Assembly: GCA_015075445.1 (NCBI GenBank)
Contig: JABTUJ010000047.1
Span: 1 to 62,374, forward strand
Direction of reading: 5' to 3'
Origin: Verrucomicrobiales bacterium
GTDB lineage: Bacteria > Verrucomicrobiota > Verrucomicrobiia > Limisphaerales > J093
Length of the DNA: 62,374 bases
A program made the position numbers and the translations under genes. Below the pieces are notes generated by a model, which searched no databases, was not told where the DNA came from, and saw only the letters and a list, made by a program, of their open reading frames with translations. The number at the start of each line of letters is the position of its first letter. Within the stretch, counting starts at the first letter, position 1. Positions 43,274 to 52,219 of this stretch are shown one piece after another.

Positions 43274-44069
43274 GTTTCCCCGCCTGGCGAACCATCGCTC
43301 GCCTCCCCCCGCCGGACCGGCGCAATCGCCAGACCCCCGCCAGATCGGCATGGATGGTCCGGACCAAACGCACCCGGCTGTCCGGATCATCGATCCAACA
43401 GACCGGGATCTCGGCAATGCGCCAGCCCTGCTGCTGGGCCAGGAACAGCAACTCGGTGTCGAAGAAGAACCCCCGGTCCCGCACTTGCGGCAACAGCGCC
43501 CGGGCCGCCTCCCGCGACAGCGCCTTGAAACCGCATTGCGCATCGTGGGTTCGCAGCCCCAGCACGCGCCGGAGGATTTGGTTGTAGCACCGGCTGATCC
43601 ACTCCCGCTTCCAGCCACGCGTCGTGCGGGAGGCCGGCAACAAGCGTGAGCCGATGGCCAGGTCCGCCTGCCCTTCGAGAATGACCCGGATGAGCTCGGG
43701 CAAGTGCGCGAGATCCGTCGAGAGATCGATGTCCATGTAGCTGACCACGTCGGCGTCGGTGCCCAGCCAGGCCGTCTTCAGGGCTTCCCCGCGCCCCGGC
43801 TGCGGCAGGTGGATTGCGCGGAGCGAGAGCCCGCGGGGGGCTGGGTCGGTATCGGCAAGGCGACGCGCGGCTGATCCCGTGCGGTCCACGGCCCGAACCA
43901 CCCGCTGGGCCACGGCGAAGGTGCCGTCCGTCGAACCATTGTCCGCCATCACCAGTTCCCATCGCCATTGGGACTGTTGGTCGAGGACGACCATGAGCCG
44001 GGCCGTGCTGAGGGCCAATTGCGCGGCCTCGTTGAACACCGGCAACGTGAGGTTGACCCAGGGACGCAT
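43233..44069 (-). CDS. GT2 glycosyltransferase, dolichol/polyprenyl-phosphate mannose synthase-like
   Basis: A 278-residue GT-A enzyme. ATG 44069 is preceded by GGAGGTGATCC, a perfect Shine-Dalgarno, so the start is secure. Visible motifs are NLTLPVFNEAAQL, ADNGSTDGT, the DxD region SYMDIDLSTDLAHLP and the acceptor-side DAQCGFKALSREAAR and RGFFFDTELLFLAQ. These are typical of polyprenyl-phosphate sugar synthases. It follows the PMT-like membrane protein by 4 bp and probably makes that protein's lipid-linked donor. Last gene of the six-gene set. Confidence 0.92.
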   Translation of the reverse strand: MRPWVNLTLPVFNEAAQLALSTARLMVVLDQQSQWRWELVMADNGSTDGTFAVAQRVVRAVDRTGSAARRLADTDPAPRGLSLRAIHLPQPGRGEALKTAWLGTDADVVSYMDIDLSTDLAHLPELIRVILEGQADLAIGSRLLPASRTTRGWKREWISRCYNQILRRVLGLRTHDAQCGFKALSREAARALLPQVRDRGFFFDTELLFLAQQQGWRIAEIPVCWIDDPDSRVRLVRTIHADLAGVWRLRRSGGGRRAMVRQAGKLRSPCSAREDRVP

Positions 44070-44073
44070 GGGA

Positions 44074-45585
44074 TCACCTCCGCGCGTCAGACCTGCCACA
44101 CGCACGCCATCCCCACACCAGGCCCGCCACCAGCAGACCGGAGTACAGCCCGGCAGCGACCGCAGGGGGGAACCCGCACAGGACCGACAAAGCGTTGTAC
44201 GTGAACTCCCCGCACAGCAACCTCGGGATGTGCAGTTCGGACAAGGGCACTTCCACGTCGTAAACCGGGCACGCATCCGTCACGGTGGCCAACGTGACCA
44301 TGCCCACCGAGAGCGCGGCGAGCACGGCGCCGAGGGTGGGCCAGCGCTGCATCCCAAGCGCACACGGCAGGGCAACCAGCGGGAGGATCGGCGAGAGGTA
44401 GCGCGCACTGAGCGTATACCCCGCCTGCCAATCCCAGGTGCGGCCGGAAATCACCACGACCTGCAAGAGGGGAACCACATACGTGAGCCACAGCCAGGCC
44501 GGTCGTTCCCGCGCCACCCACACCCAGCCCCACCCCGCCATGAGGAGGAACGGGGTCCAAAACACGAGCCCGCGGGTCGGGCCAAACAACAACCGCAGCA
44601 GGTTCTCGAGGTCAGGCCATTGGATGGCGTACAAACCCTTGGCCATCTCGGGAAAACTGGCTTGGTAGCTGTAGGGGAGCTCCCAGGGGACGCCGACGGT
44701 GGCCCAACTGTACGCGGGGACCAGGAGGAGCGGCGGCACAGCCCCCACCAGAAACCAGAGCCTCCCGCGCCGGCGTTGCCAGATCACGAAAAGCCCGAGA
44801 GCAACAACCACCAGGCCGGCGGTGTACTCGCTGGCCAGGCTCAGCCCCAGGCACCCACCCGCCAGACCATAGCGCCAGCCAGGAAGCCGGATCGCCTCGG
44901 CATCCATTGGCTCCACCGTTGGCCGCGACGTCGGACCATCGCCCGAGTGCCGAGGCGGAAGGCCTTCGAACAGCGCCAACGCCCACAGGGCGAGGCTGAT
45001 GAGGCCGATGGTTTGCGCGTGGCTGAAGAGCATCGTCGTGTACGGCAGCGGCAGCGAACCGAGCCACAGCGCCATGACCGCCACCCAGGCCGCCCGGGCG
45101 TGGACGAACCGCCCCAGCCAAATCCAAAGGAGGCACCCGCCCAGCGCCGCCGGTAGCGCCTGCGACGTGGCACACGCTACCCAACTTCCCACCAGCCAGA
45201 CGGTCCGATCGACGGCGTCCGGTCGGACTTGCTGGACGATCTCGTGAGCCAGCCAGAACCCGGGCAACGCCACCGCCACCGTGCCCGGAGCTTTGTCCGA
45301 GTAGTAATGCCCCGCGTGCCATGCCTTGTCGGGCGTGTTCTCATGATAGGCATCAATCGCCAGCGTCCCGTGCCGAACGATCGCGAACAACAGGTCGAGT
45401 CGTGAAGCCGGCGTGGGACCAGCGAATCGCTCCTGGTGGATCGAGCCCAGCACCGCCACCAGCCAGATCCCCACGACCCAGGCCAGCCGCGTGCTCCCAC
45501 CACACGGCTCACCCCGCCCAGTCCATCGGCACGGCTCCACACCCGCCGAGCGAACCGGGTTAGTGTTGTCTTGCCCCGTGTCCAT
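44074..45585 (-). CDS. Polytopic membrane protein, GT39/PMT-like
   Basis: A 503-residue protein with ~10-12 hydrophobic helices; ATG 45585 lies 25 bp inside the preceding gene. After the first helix the loop reads ENTPDKAWHAGHYYSDKAPG; the YSDKAPG motif and its position are typical of undecaprenyl-phosphate-sugar-dependent glycosyltransferases of the GT39/ArnT superfamily. The acidic residues before it suit the catalytic loop. It may transfer a sugar from a lipid carrier (made by the GT2 downstream) to a secreted target. Target unknown. Belongs to a minus-strand set starting at 48881. Confidence 0.75.
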   Translation of the reverse strand: MDTGQDNTNPVRSAGVEPCRWTGRGEPCGGSTRLAWVVGIWLVAVLGSIHQERFAGPTPASRLDLLFAIVRHGTLAIDAYHENTPDKAWHAGHYYSDKAPGTVAVALPGFWLAHEIVQQVRPDAVDRTVWLVGSWVACATSQALPAALGGCLLWIWLGRFVHARAAWVAVMALWLGSLPLPYTTMLFSHAQTIGLISLALWALALFEGLPPRHSGDGPTSRPTVEPMDAEAIRLPGWRYGLAGGCLGLSLASEYTAGLVVVALGLFVIWQRRRGRLWFLVGAVPPLLLVPAYSWATVGVPWELPYSYQASFPEMAKGLYAIQWPDLENLLRLLFGPTRGLVFWTPFLLMAGWGWVWVARERPAWLWLTYVVPLLQVVVISGRTWDWQAGYTLSARYLSPILPLVALPCALGMQRWPTLGAVLAALSVGMVTLATVTDACPVYDVEVPLSELHIPRLLCGEFTYNALSVLCGFPPAVAAGLYSGLLVAGLVWGWRACGRSDARR

Positions 45586-46111
45586 CCGAGCCGTCGCCGG
45601 GCGTTGCCGCGGGCGTGGAACGACCGGCCAACCGTGGTCGGCCATGCCACGCCAGCCCGAGGTAACTTCCCACCAGGAAGTAGGCGATCATTGCCGTCAC
45701 CATGTACTCGTAGGTCCAGCCTGGCATCGACGCTTCCCCACCGGGCACACCAAGACATCCGCAGGACGACGGGGCGGGGCTCAGCCACAACCCAACGTGA
45801 TAGGACGCGAACAGACCTCCCACCCAAGCCACCACGGCCAGACGGTGGCGTCGGTCGGGCAGCAGCAGAACCAGGCTCACCACCGCCAACTCGAACAACC
45901 CCGCCACGAACATGACCTGACCATTGGTCAGACCCTCGATCCAGGACGCCGGCCGGGTCAGCCAACGGCCCGACGCCCCGCTCGCCGTGGTTCCCAGCGC
46001 CTGGAAGACGCTGAAGCCCTTCAAGCCGGCCGTGACCAGAAGGAGGCCAATGACCGTCGCCAGGAATCCGTCGGTGCCCCGCCCTCTCCACGTCAGCGCG
46101 CCGAAGTGCAT
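45560..46111 (-). CDS. MauE/DoxX-like membrane protein
   Basis: A 183-residue protein with four hydrophobic helices (FLATVIGLLLVTAGLKGF, MFVAGLFELAVVSLVLLL, LAVVAWVGGLFASYHVGLWL, MVTAMIAYFLVGSYLGL) and a C-x-C loop (SSCGCLGVPGG) between helix 3 and 4. This arrangement suits the MauE-like family, whose founding member is needed for folding of the disulfide-rich methylamine dehydrogenase light chain. It lies 43 bp after the gene for a secreted single-TM protein and near an 18-Cys secreted protein; a role in disulfide formation in that protein is attractive but unproven. Overlaps the next gene by 26 bp. Confidence 0.78.
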   Translation of the reverse strand: MHFGALTWRGRGTDGFLATVIGLLLVTAGLKGFSVFQALGTTASGASGRWLTRPASWIEGLTNGQVMFVAGLFELAVVSLVLLLPDRRHRLAVVAWVGGLFASYHVGLWLSPAPSSCGCLGVPGGEASMPGWTYEYMVTAMIAYFLVGSYLGLAWHGRPRLAGRSTPAATPGDGSDGHGARQH

Positions 46112-46154
46112 CGGGTGGTGATCAGGTCGCGTCTGCACAGGACCTCGAGAATGC

Positions 46155-47432
46155 TCAGCGCCGTGCAGGAGCCGGGGAGGCAGGCTTGGCGCGGCGGAGC
46201 AGCACCGCCGGGAGGACCAGCAGAGCGGTGCCGACGCCAAGAGCAAGCAACACCTTCGGCCATCCCGGCTTCCCAGGCAGCAGGCTGGCTTCGGCAACCG
46301 CGGCTCCTGCGGGATTGTGTACCAGCTCAGCGACACCGTGCCCGGTGCTGGCCGCCACGACGTAGCGCTCGGGGAACTCGGGGGCGAAGGTCGGCCAGGT
46401 GGCAAACTCCCCGGCCGGATCCACCCAATCGTAGATGACCTGCCGCCACACGAGCCGGCCATCCTCGCCGGCGGACTCCGTCGTCCAGATGCGCGGCCAA
46501 CCGGAATCGTCCACCCCCTCGCGCTCGGAAACCAGAAGAGGGCCGTTGGGCCCGACCAACTCGGCTCGCCGCAGCCGGTCAGGATCGGTTCGGTCCACCC
46601 AATACTGGACGCGGAGGGCCGGGCTCCGGAGCCCTTCACGGCGGGTGAGGTCGAAACAACGCACGTCCTGTTCTCCCTGCTTTGAATCCCTGACCTCCAA
46701 GCGGAACGTAGGGTGGGTTCCCTCGGCCAAGCGGGAGGCCTGGGCGCGATCCAGCGAGATGCCCAAAGCCGCCCAGGGCCGGATCGGGGAAGGGTCGCTC
46801 GGGGCGATCAGCGCGTTCGTGCTCCCCACGGCCGCCAAGAGCGGGAGCACAAGTGGCGGTTCCAGGGTGTAACCTTCCCAGAGAGGATCCAGGGGAACCT
46901 GGCTGGCCTCGATCGGGTAGAGGGTGGCCGATTCCAGGGTGTGATTGGCGATGAACGCCATCACGTTCGTGAAGCCGGGGTCCGCGATCCGGACGTAGCT
47001 GCGCCGGCTCGGGAGCGGCACGGAAGTCCAAACCTCGTCTTTGCGGTAGAGCTCCCCCGCCAGCCAGACCTCGACCTCGAACGTGCTGGTGCCTGAATGG
47101 GCCTGGCGGACGCCTTCGCGACGCAGCGCGCCGAGCTGACGCTGCTGGGCGGCGGTCAGACCCCGGTCATGCGTGCGCGAGGCTTGTTCCTGCCGACGGA
47201 TTTCCTCGCCGATTTGCCGCTCGGTCCAGGCGGGGGTGCGGATCTCGACGCGGGCGCGGAAGTGGCAGCGCGCGGGGACCGGCCGCGTCACCCGGACGAA
47301 CAGCGCGGTGATTTCCGGCAGCGTGGCGCGTCGCGGATTCGCACCGTCGCTCGCCGCGGCTTCCGCGACACGGACCGGCCAACCGAGGCCGAGGACGACC
47401 GCGACCATCGTGGGCAGAGAACGACGCAGCAT
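46155..47432 (-). CDS. Secreted hypothetical protein with C-terminal membrane anchor
   Basis: A 425-residue protein from ATG 47432. It has a signal peptide (about 1-26, ending VAEAA) and a C-terminal helix (WPKVLLALGVGTALLVLPAVLL) followed by RRAKP, so type-I membrane topology. The exported domain is mixed alpha/beta with a charged helical patch (RQIGEEIRRQEQASRTHDRGLTAAQQ) and only two cysteines. No family recognised. It sits between the Cys-rich gene (68 bp upstream) and the MauE-like gene (43 bp downstream), which suggests a shared job. Confidence 0.8.
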   Translation of the reverse strand: MLRRSLPTMVAVVLGLGWPVRVAEAAASDGANPRRATLPEITALFVRVTRPVPARCHFRARVEIRTPAWTERQIGEEIRRQEQASRTHDRGLTAAQQRQLGALRREGVRQAHSGTSTFEVEVWLAGELYRKDEVWTSVPLPSRRSYVRIADPGFTNVMAFIANHTLESATLYPIEASQVPLDPLWEGYTLEPPLVLPLLAAVGSTNALIAPSDPSPIRPWAALGISLDRAQASRLAEGTHPTFRLEVRDSKQGEQDVRCFDLTRREGLRSPALRVQYWVDRTDPDRLRRAELVGPNGPLLVSEREGVDDSGWPRIWTTESAGEDGRLVWRQVIYDWVDPAGEFATWPTFAPEFPERYVVAASTGHGVAELVHNPAGAAVAEASLLPGKPGWPKVLLALGVGTALLVLPAVLLRRAKPASPAPARR

Positions 47433-47500
47433 GGGAGCTATGAGTCGGTGGTTGCAGAACGGAAGAAGGACCTCGCCGGACTTCACGCCTTCCTCGCATG

Positions 47501-48031
47501 TCAGGGGAGCTCGAGTCGATCGGGGCATCCGCGACCCCACGGATCCTCCGGATGAACCTTGAGACCGTAGAGGGGGGTACGGGTGCCCTCGACACAGTAG
47601 CGGATACCGCAGCCGAAGCACTCCTTGCTCATCGTGGCCAGACACCCCAGACAGCCCGGCCCGGTCGGCGCGATCGCACAGGCGTACGCACACGTCGCCC
47701 CTCCCAACAGGTAGCAGTACGTCCACTTGGTCCAGTTGACCGCGGTCGAACAGGTCGCGTCCCAGCCCACCTCGACGGACTGGTTCCGACAGATCCAGTA
47801 ACCGCTCGGGGCCGGGGCGCAGAAGTAATAACCGTCCTTGTGGTAGCTGCGCGAGTCACACGTACCGTCGGTTCCCGCAGGGTGATTCCGGCACTGGCAC
47901 CGGAAGTCCTCCGCACAGCGGTACTGCAGTCGGAAGCAACTCCCGGAGGCCTGGAGGTGCTGGAGGCAAACCCCGAGAGCGAGGGTGACGGCGAGCGCAA
48001 TCGTGAGGGCGTTGGTGAGCTGGTGTTTCAT
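47501..48031 (-). CDS. Cysteine-rich secreted protein (18 Cys in 176 residues)
   Basis: A 176-residue protein with a signal peptide (about 1-29, cut near QASG). The mature part has 17 Cys in under 150 residues (SCFRLQYRC, FRCQCRN, TCDSRSYHK, YFCAPAP, WICRNQ, ATCST, YCYLL, TCAYACAI, GPGCLGCLATMSKECFGCGIRYC), plus several Trp and Tyr. Two Cys clusters with Gly-rich spacing suggest many disulfides or metal binding. No haem motif (CxxCH) is present. It is translated 46 bp after the pseudopilin gene and precedes the MauE-like gene by two, so disulfide maturation is the main hypothesis. No family recognised. Confidence 0.82.
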   Translation of the reverse strand: MKHQLTNALTIALAVTLALGVCLQHLQASGSCFRLQYRCAEDFRCQCRNHPAGTDGTCDSRSYHKDGYYFCAPAPSGYWICRNQSVEVGWDATCSTAVNWTKWTYCYLLGGATCAYACAIAPTGPGCLGCLATMSKECFGCGIRYCVEGTRTPLYGLKVHPEDPWGRGCPDRLELP

Positions 48032-48077
48032 GGGTCTTCAGGGGCTTGTGTTTGGCGTGATCCGGGCCGGCTCGGCC

Positions 48078-48881
48078 TCAGGGTTCTTGCGCGAGGACGG
48101 GGCCGCCCAAAGTATGTTGCTGCAGTCGACCCAGGTCTTCCCGGTCGGCGGGTGACTCGGCTGGCTTCCAGAAGCTTGGCCGTGGCGTGAATCGCTTCGG
48201 GTGTTGCCACTTCCAGCGCTCGCCGTGGCCATCCACGAAAGAGAACACACCGGTCTGCGCATGGCGGTCGGCGGGGAGATTCACCCAGCGGCGGTCGGGA
48301 GCCGGCCACACCAGGAAGTGCGCATCATCGATCGAGTCCGCAGCTTCGTCTACGAAGCCGAAAAGCCGGGCCGGGTCGGTCACCGCAGCGAGACGCTCCA
48401 CCGTCCGCTGCCGCTCGGCGGTGCGGCCGCCCAGATTGCCGTTCAGGGACACGCTCCGGGTGCGACGCCGGTTCAGCGGCTGACCGGCGAACGTGCGGGC
48501 AGTGGACCGGTCCGCCGGGCAAACGTAAAGGGTCACCGCGCGGTTGTAGCCGTATGCGAACCACAGACCTTGCTGGATGGGGCGTGCGTCGCGGTCGTGG
48601 GGGGCATTGCTCGAGCCAATCCAGGAATCGGGCGTGCTCCGCCAGTGTTCCCCGACGAGTTGGGCGCGATTCGGCGGCACGCTCCCGCGGAAGTCATCGA
48701 CGTACAACTGCCAGGTGACTTGAAGCTGTCGGAGGTTCGCCAGGCAGATCGTGCCGCTCGCGTTGGCCTGGGCTCGGCTCGCCGCGGCCAACAGCAACCC
48801 TGCCAGAAGTCCGACGACCGCGAGCACCGCCAGCACCTCGAGCAGGGTGAACGCCCTCGGCAACGGGCTGGAGATCTGCAT
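48078..48881 (-). CDS. Pseudopilin-like protein, third copy (variant motif)
   Basis: A 267-residue protein from ATG 48881 with leader and motif RAFTLLEVLAVLAVVGLLAG, FTLLE in place of the FTLIE in the two other copies. A long helix follows (AAASRAQANASG). The same framework as the other copies recurs: CLANLRQLQVTWQLYVDDFRG, YVCPADRST and FGFVDEAADSIDDAHF. The C-terminal H-x9-DG motif is present as HAQTGVFSFVDGH. First gene of the minus-strand set to 43233; probable promoter is between 48882 and 49098. Confidence 0.9.
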   Translation of the reverse strand: MQISSPLPRAFTLLEVLAVLAVVGLLAGLLLAAASRAQANASGTICLANLRQLQVTWQLYVDDFRGSVPPNRAQLVGEHWRSTPDSWIGSSNAPHDRDARPIQQGLWFAYGYNRAVTLYVCPADRSTARTFAGQPLNRRRTRSVSLNGNLGGRTAERQRTVERLAAVTDPARLFGFVDEAADSIDDAHFLVWPAPDRRWVNLPADRHAQTGVFSFVDGHGERWKWQHPKRFTPRPSFWKPAESPADREDLGRLQQHTLGGPVLAQEP

Positions 48882-49098
48882 CGTGGTGGTCACGGGCGCA
48901 GTGTGGCTCGTGTCCACCGGCCGCGACAACGGGAGGTTCCGGCAAGCAAAGACAAAGGCCGGCAAAGACCGTCGCGCCCCCCGCGGCGGCACCCCCTCCG
49001 CATCGCCGCAGGCCGGGCGCCGGCCCGACGCCTGGCTCCTCCTGCGCTTGACCCTCGCCCGAGCCTACTTAGGATGCGGCGCGTTGCGGGGAATACAC

Positions 49099-50628
49099 GT
49101 GAACCATCCGGTGCGCCGCCTCTTGCCCAGCTTGCTGTGGACCGCCCTTGTCCTGGGGGGCGCCGCCGGGCATGCCGCCACGGATCCCGTCTCCGCCGGC
49201 TTGCTCTACCACGAGTTTCCCCTGACCCTCGACCACGGCACCCGCGTGGAGGCCCTCGGCCCCCTGGTGGCCACCGAGACCCGTTGGCCCGAGGACGCCG
49301 TGCCGCCCGGCACGGACCCGTTCGACGCCGAACCGCCCGTCACGCAAATCGCCCGCACGTTCACGCTCGCCCCCCTGTTCAACTGGAACCTCGAGCCCAC
49401 CGTCGAGAACGTCTCGTGGGACCTGGCCTACCCGGTCATTACCTACGACCGGTACGGCGGCGAGTACCGGCTCCAGGTCTTCCAGGTCCTCAGCTTCTCG
49501 GGTGGAAGGACGCAGGCCAACGCCCAGGGTAGGGCCTTCACGCTCGTCCCCTTCTTCTGGTTCCGCCGCTCGGCCGAGGATCCGTCGCTCAACTACAGCG
49601 CCGTCTGGCCCTTCTACGGGTATCTGCAGAAACGGATGTTCCGCGACGAAACCCGTTTCCTCCTCTGGCCGGCCTGGGTCCAAACCCGCCGGCGCGACGT
49701 GGTGACGGACAATTACCTCGTGCCCATCGTCCACGTCCGACGCGGCGATGGCCTCCAAGGTTGGCAGGTGTGGCCGTTCTTCGGCACGGAACACAAAGAC
49801 ATCACCACCCGCACCAACGGATTCGGCGACGTCGAGTCGGTGCCCGGCCATGACAGGCAATTCGTCCTCTGGCCCTTTTTCGGCCGCAACGACCTCGACA
49901 TCGGGTCGACCAACCCCATCCAGCAACGGCTCCTCCTGCCCTTCTACAGCCTGCAGCGGTCCCCGGCCAAGGACCGCGACATCTACGGCTGGCCGTTCGG
50001 CGTCACGCTCGTTCGCGACCGCGAGCTGGCCTACGACCAGACCTCGTTCCTCTGGCCGGTCTTCACGTTTGCCCACGGCGAAGGCAAGCAAGCCATCCGC
50101 GTCTGGCCCCTCTACGGCGACACCCGCTTCCGGGAATCGCATTCCCGCTTCGTGCTCTGGCCGTTGTACTACCAGAAACACACGCAGCGCCACCCCCTGG
50201 AACGGCACGTCACCCGCATCGCGTTCTTCCTCTACACCGGCTTCGAAACCATCAACCACCAGACCGGCACCTCCAGCAAGCGTTCGGACCTCTGGCCGTT
50301 CTTCATCTCGCGGCGGGACGCGGAGGGCAACGAGCGCTTCCAGGCCCTGTCCATCTTCAGCCCCCTGCTCTCCGAGAACGTCAGCATCCGTCGGCTGTAC
50401 GAGCCGCTCTGGGCCCTGTGGCGCTCCGAACACCACGCCGCCAGCGGCACCCGCAGCCAGTCCCTGCTCTGGAACCTTTACCGCCGCGAGACCTCCCCCG
50501 AACGCGCCAAGGTGTCCCTGCTCTTCGGCCTGGTCCAACACACGGCGGATGCCGACGGCAAACGCTGGCGTTTCCTCTACCTTCCCGCGAAGAAGAAGCC
50601 TCGGCCGGGACCGGCACCGCACCCTTGA
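49099..50628 (+). CDS. Exported WP-repeat protein upstream of the Mla genes
   Basis: A 509-residue protein from GTG 49099 with a signal peptide (about 1-27, LVLGGAAGHAA). Its hallmark is about nine W-P-(F/L/V/A)-(F/Y/W) repeats spaced roughly 20-45 residues apart (VWPFYG, LWPAW, VWPFFG, LWPFFG, GWPFG, LWPVF, VWPLYG, LWPLYY, LWPFF), with alternating hydrophobic strands and charged turns between. This aromatic-girdle pattern suits an outer-membrane beta-barrel or a repeated beta-meander. It precedes mlaE by 80 bp in the same direction and is probably co-transcribed, which suggests a role in lipid transport at the outer membrane. Family not recognised. Confidence 0.82.
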   Translation: MNHPVRRLLPSLLWTALVLGGAAGHAATDPVSAGLLYHEFPLTLDHGTRVEALGPLVATETRWPEDAVPPGTDPFDAEPPVTQIARTFTLAPLFNWNLEPTVENVSWDLAYPVITYDRYGGEYRLQVFQVLSFSGGRTQANAQGRAFTLVPFFWFRRSAEDPSLNYSAVWPFYGYLQKRMFRDETRFLLWPAWVQTRRRDVVTDNYLVPIVHVRRGDGLQGWQVWPFFGTEHKDITTRTNGFGDVESVPGHDRQFVLWPFFGRNDLDIGSTNPIQQRLLLPFYSLQRSPAKDRDIYGWPFGVTLVRDRELAYDQTSFLWPVFTFAHGEGKQAIRVWPLYGDTRFRESHSRFVLWPLYYQKHTQRHPLERHVTRIAFFLYTGFETINHQTGTSSKRSDLWPFFISRRDAEGNERFQALSIFSPLLSENVSIRRLYEPLWALWRSEHHAASGTRSQSLLWNLYRRETSPERAKVSLLFGLVQHTADADGKRWRFLYLPAKKKPRPGPAPHP

Positions 50629-50708
50629 CCCGCGGGCCGGGACATCGAGACTGAAGCCCTGACGGACGCGATGGGCACGACCGACTAACAACCGATTGTT
50701 GATGCGGC

Positions 50709-51455
50709 ATGTTTCAGGACATCGGTGAAATCCTGCTCCTGCTGGGGCGCACCCTGCGGGCGCTGCCGCACACCCTCCGGCAACAACGGAAGGTGTGCGA
50801 TCAGCTCTTCGAGATCGGCAACGCCAGTCTGCTGATGGCCTGCGTCCTGTCGCTGTTCATCGGCGGGGTGCTCGCCCTCCAGACCGGCCCCACGCTGGCC
50901 GAGCGGGGCCTGCAGAGCTTCATCGGCCAACTGGTCGGCCTGGCGGTCTGCCGCGAGCTGGCCCCCGTGATGATGGCCGTGTTGATCGCCGGCCGCATCG
51001 GCTCGGCCATGGCCGCCGAGATCGGCTCGATGCGCGTCTACCAGGAGATCGACGCCCTGCGGACGATGAACATCAACCCGGTGCATTACCTGGTGCTGCC
51101 GCGCCTGATCGCCATCAGTATCGGGCTGCCCGTGCTCGTCCTCTTCGCGATCCTCGTCGGTTGGATGGGCGGGGCGATCGTATCCTGCTTCAACGAAGCC
51201 ATCGCGGTCTCGTTCGAGAGCTACTTCAACAGCTTGCGCCAGGGCATCGAACCGCTGGACGTCGTGAACGGCCTGCTCAAGAGCTTCGCCTTCGCCGTCG
51301 TCATCGGCGTGGTCTCCTGCCACCAGGGCCTCAGCACCATCGGCGGCCCCCGCGGCATCGGGCGGTCGGTCACCAAGGCCGTCGTCAACTCCATCGTCCT
51401 TATCCTGCTCCTGGACTACTTCCTGACGCGGATCCTGATGCACCTGCACACATGA
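50709..51455 (+). CDS. mlaE: MlaE-type ABC permease (lipid asymmetry)
   Basis: A 248-residue membrane protein of the MlaE/YrbE family. Conserved parts are GGVLALQTG, RELAPVMMAVLIAGRIGSAMAAEIGSM, EIDALRTMNINPVHYLVLPRLIA and GGPRGIGRSVTKAVVNSI. It forms the inner-membrane complex with MlaF and MlaD that moves phospholipids between inner and outer membrane. The ATG 51452 of the next gene overlaps its stop (ATGA). Confidence 0.96.
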   Translation: MFQDIGEILLLLGRTLRALPHTLRQQRKVCDQLFEIGNASLLMACVLSLFIGGVLALQTGPTLAERGLQSFIGQLVGLAVCRELAPVMMAVLIAGRIGSAMAAEIGSMRVYQEIDALRTMNINPVHYLVLPRLIAISIGLPVLVLFAILVGWMGGAIVSCFNEAIAVSFESYFNSLRQGIEPLDVVNGLLKSFAFAVVIGVVSCHQGLSTIGGPRGIGRSVTKAVVNSIVLILLLDYFLTRILMHLHT

Positions 51456-52219
51456 ACGCCCCGGCCCCCCAAGGCATCGGCCTCCAGGTCCGCGACCTGT
51501 GCAAGAGCTACAACGGCCACGCCGTGCTCAACCACCTCACCTTCGACGTGCCGGCCGGCGAGATCTTCGTCCTCATGGGGCCGAGCGGCAGCGGCAAGAC
51601 CGTCCTCCTCAAACACCTCATCGGCCTCGAATCCCCCGACGCCGGCGAGATCCTCGTGGCCGGCCAACCCGTCAGCGACCCGGGCGTCATGACCCGCTAC
51701 CGGGTGGCCATGGTCTTCCAGTCCGGCGCCCTGCTCAACTCGCTGACCGTCGGCGAGAACGTCGGCCTCTACCTCAGCGAACACCGGCTCAAACCGCCCG
51801 CCGACATCGCCCGGGTGGTGGCCGAAAAACTCGAACTCCTCGGCCTCAAGGGCACCACCGACAAGACGCCCGCCGAACTCTCCGGCGGCATGAAGAAGCG
51901 CGTCGCCATCGCCCGCGCCCTGGTCGTCGAACCCCAACTGATCTTCTACGACGAGCCCACCAGCGAACTCGACCCCCTCATCGCCGTCACCATTGGCCGC
52001 GAAATCCTCAACCTCAACCGCCGCTTGCAGGTCACCAGCATCGTCGTCACCCACGACCGCGACCTCGCCTTTGGCATCGCCGACCGCGTGGCCCTGCTGC
52101 ACGAGGGCGAGATCCTCGCCCTCGGCTCGCCCGACGACGTCCAGGCCAACCCCAACCCCCTCGTCCAACGCTTTCTCAAGGCCGATTTCCGCTTCACCCC
52201 TGAACCCGCGCTCCCATGA
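51452..52219 (+). CDS. mlaF: MlaF-type ABC ATPase
   Basis: A 255-residue ATPase starting at ATG 51452. Walker A GPSGSGKT, Q-loop in VAMVFQSGALLNSLTV, signature LSGGMKKRVAIARAL, Walker B LIFYDEPTSELDP and switch His in VVTHDRDLAF are all present. The LFYDEPT-x-x-LDP block matches the MlaF subgroup. It powers the MlaE permease. Overlaps mlaE and mlaD by 4 bp each, showing tight translational coupling. Confidence 0.96.
   Translation: MNAPAPQGIGLQVRDLCKSYNGHAVLNHLTFDVPAGEIFVLMGPSGSGKTVLLKHLIGLESPDAGEILVAGQPVSDPGVMTRYRVAMVFQSGALLNSLTVGENVGLYLSEHRLKPPADIARVVAEKLELLGLKGTTDKTPAELSGGMKKRVAIARALVVEPQLIFYDEPTSELDPLIAVTIGREILNLNRRLQVTSIVVTHDRDLAFGIADRVALLHEGEILALGSPDDVQANPNPLVQRFLKADFRFTPEPALP

Noticed and set aside
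47501..48031. Methylamine dehydrogenase light chain
   Set aside because: Cys number and the neighbouring MauE-like gene are suggestive, but I could not align the Cys/Trp pattern with the family, and no heavy-chain gene is nearby.
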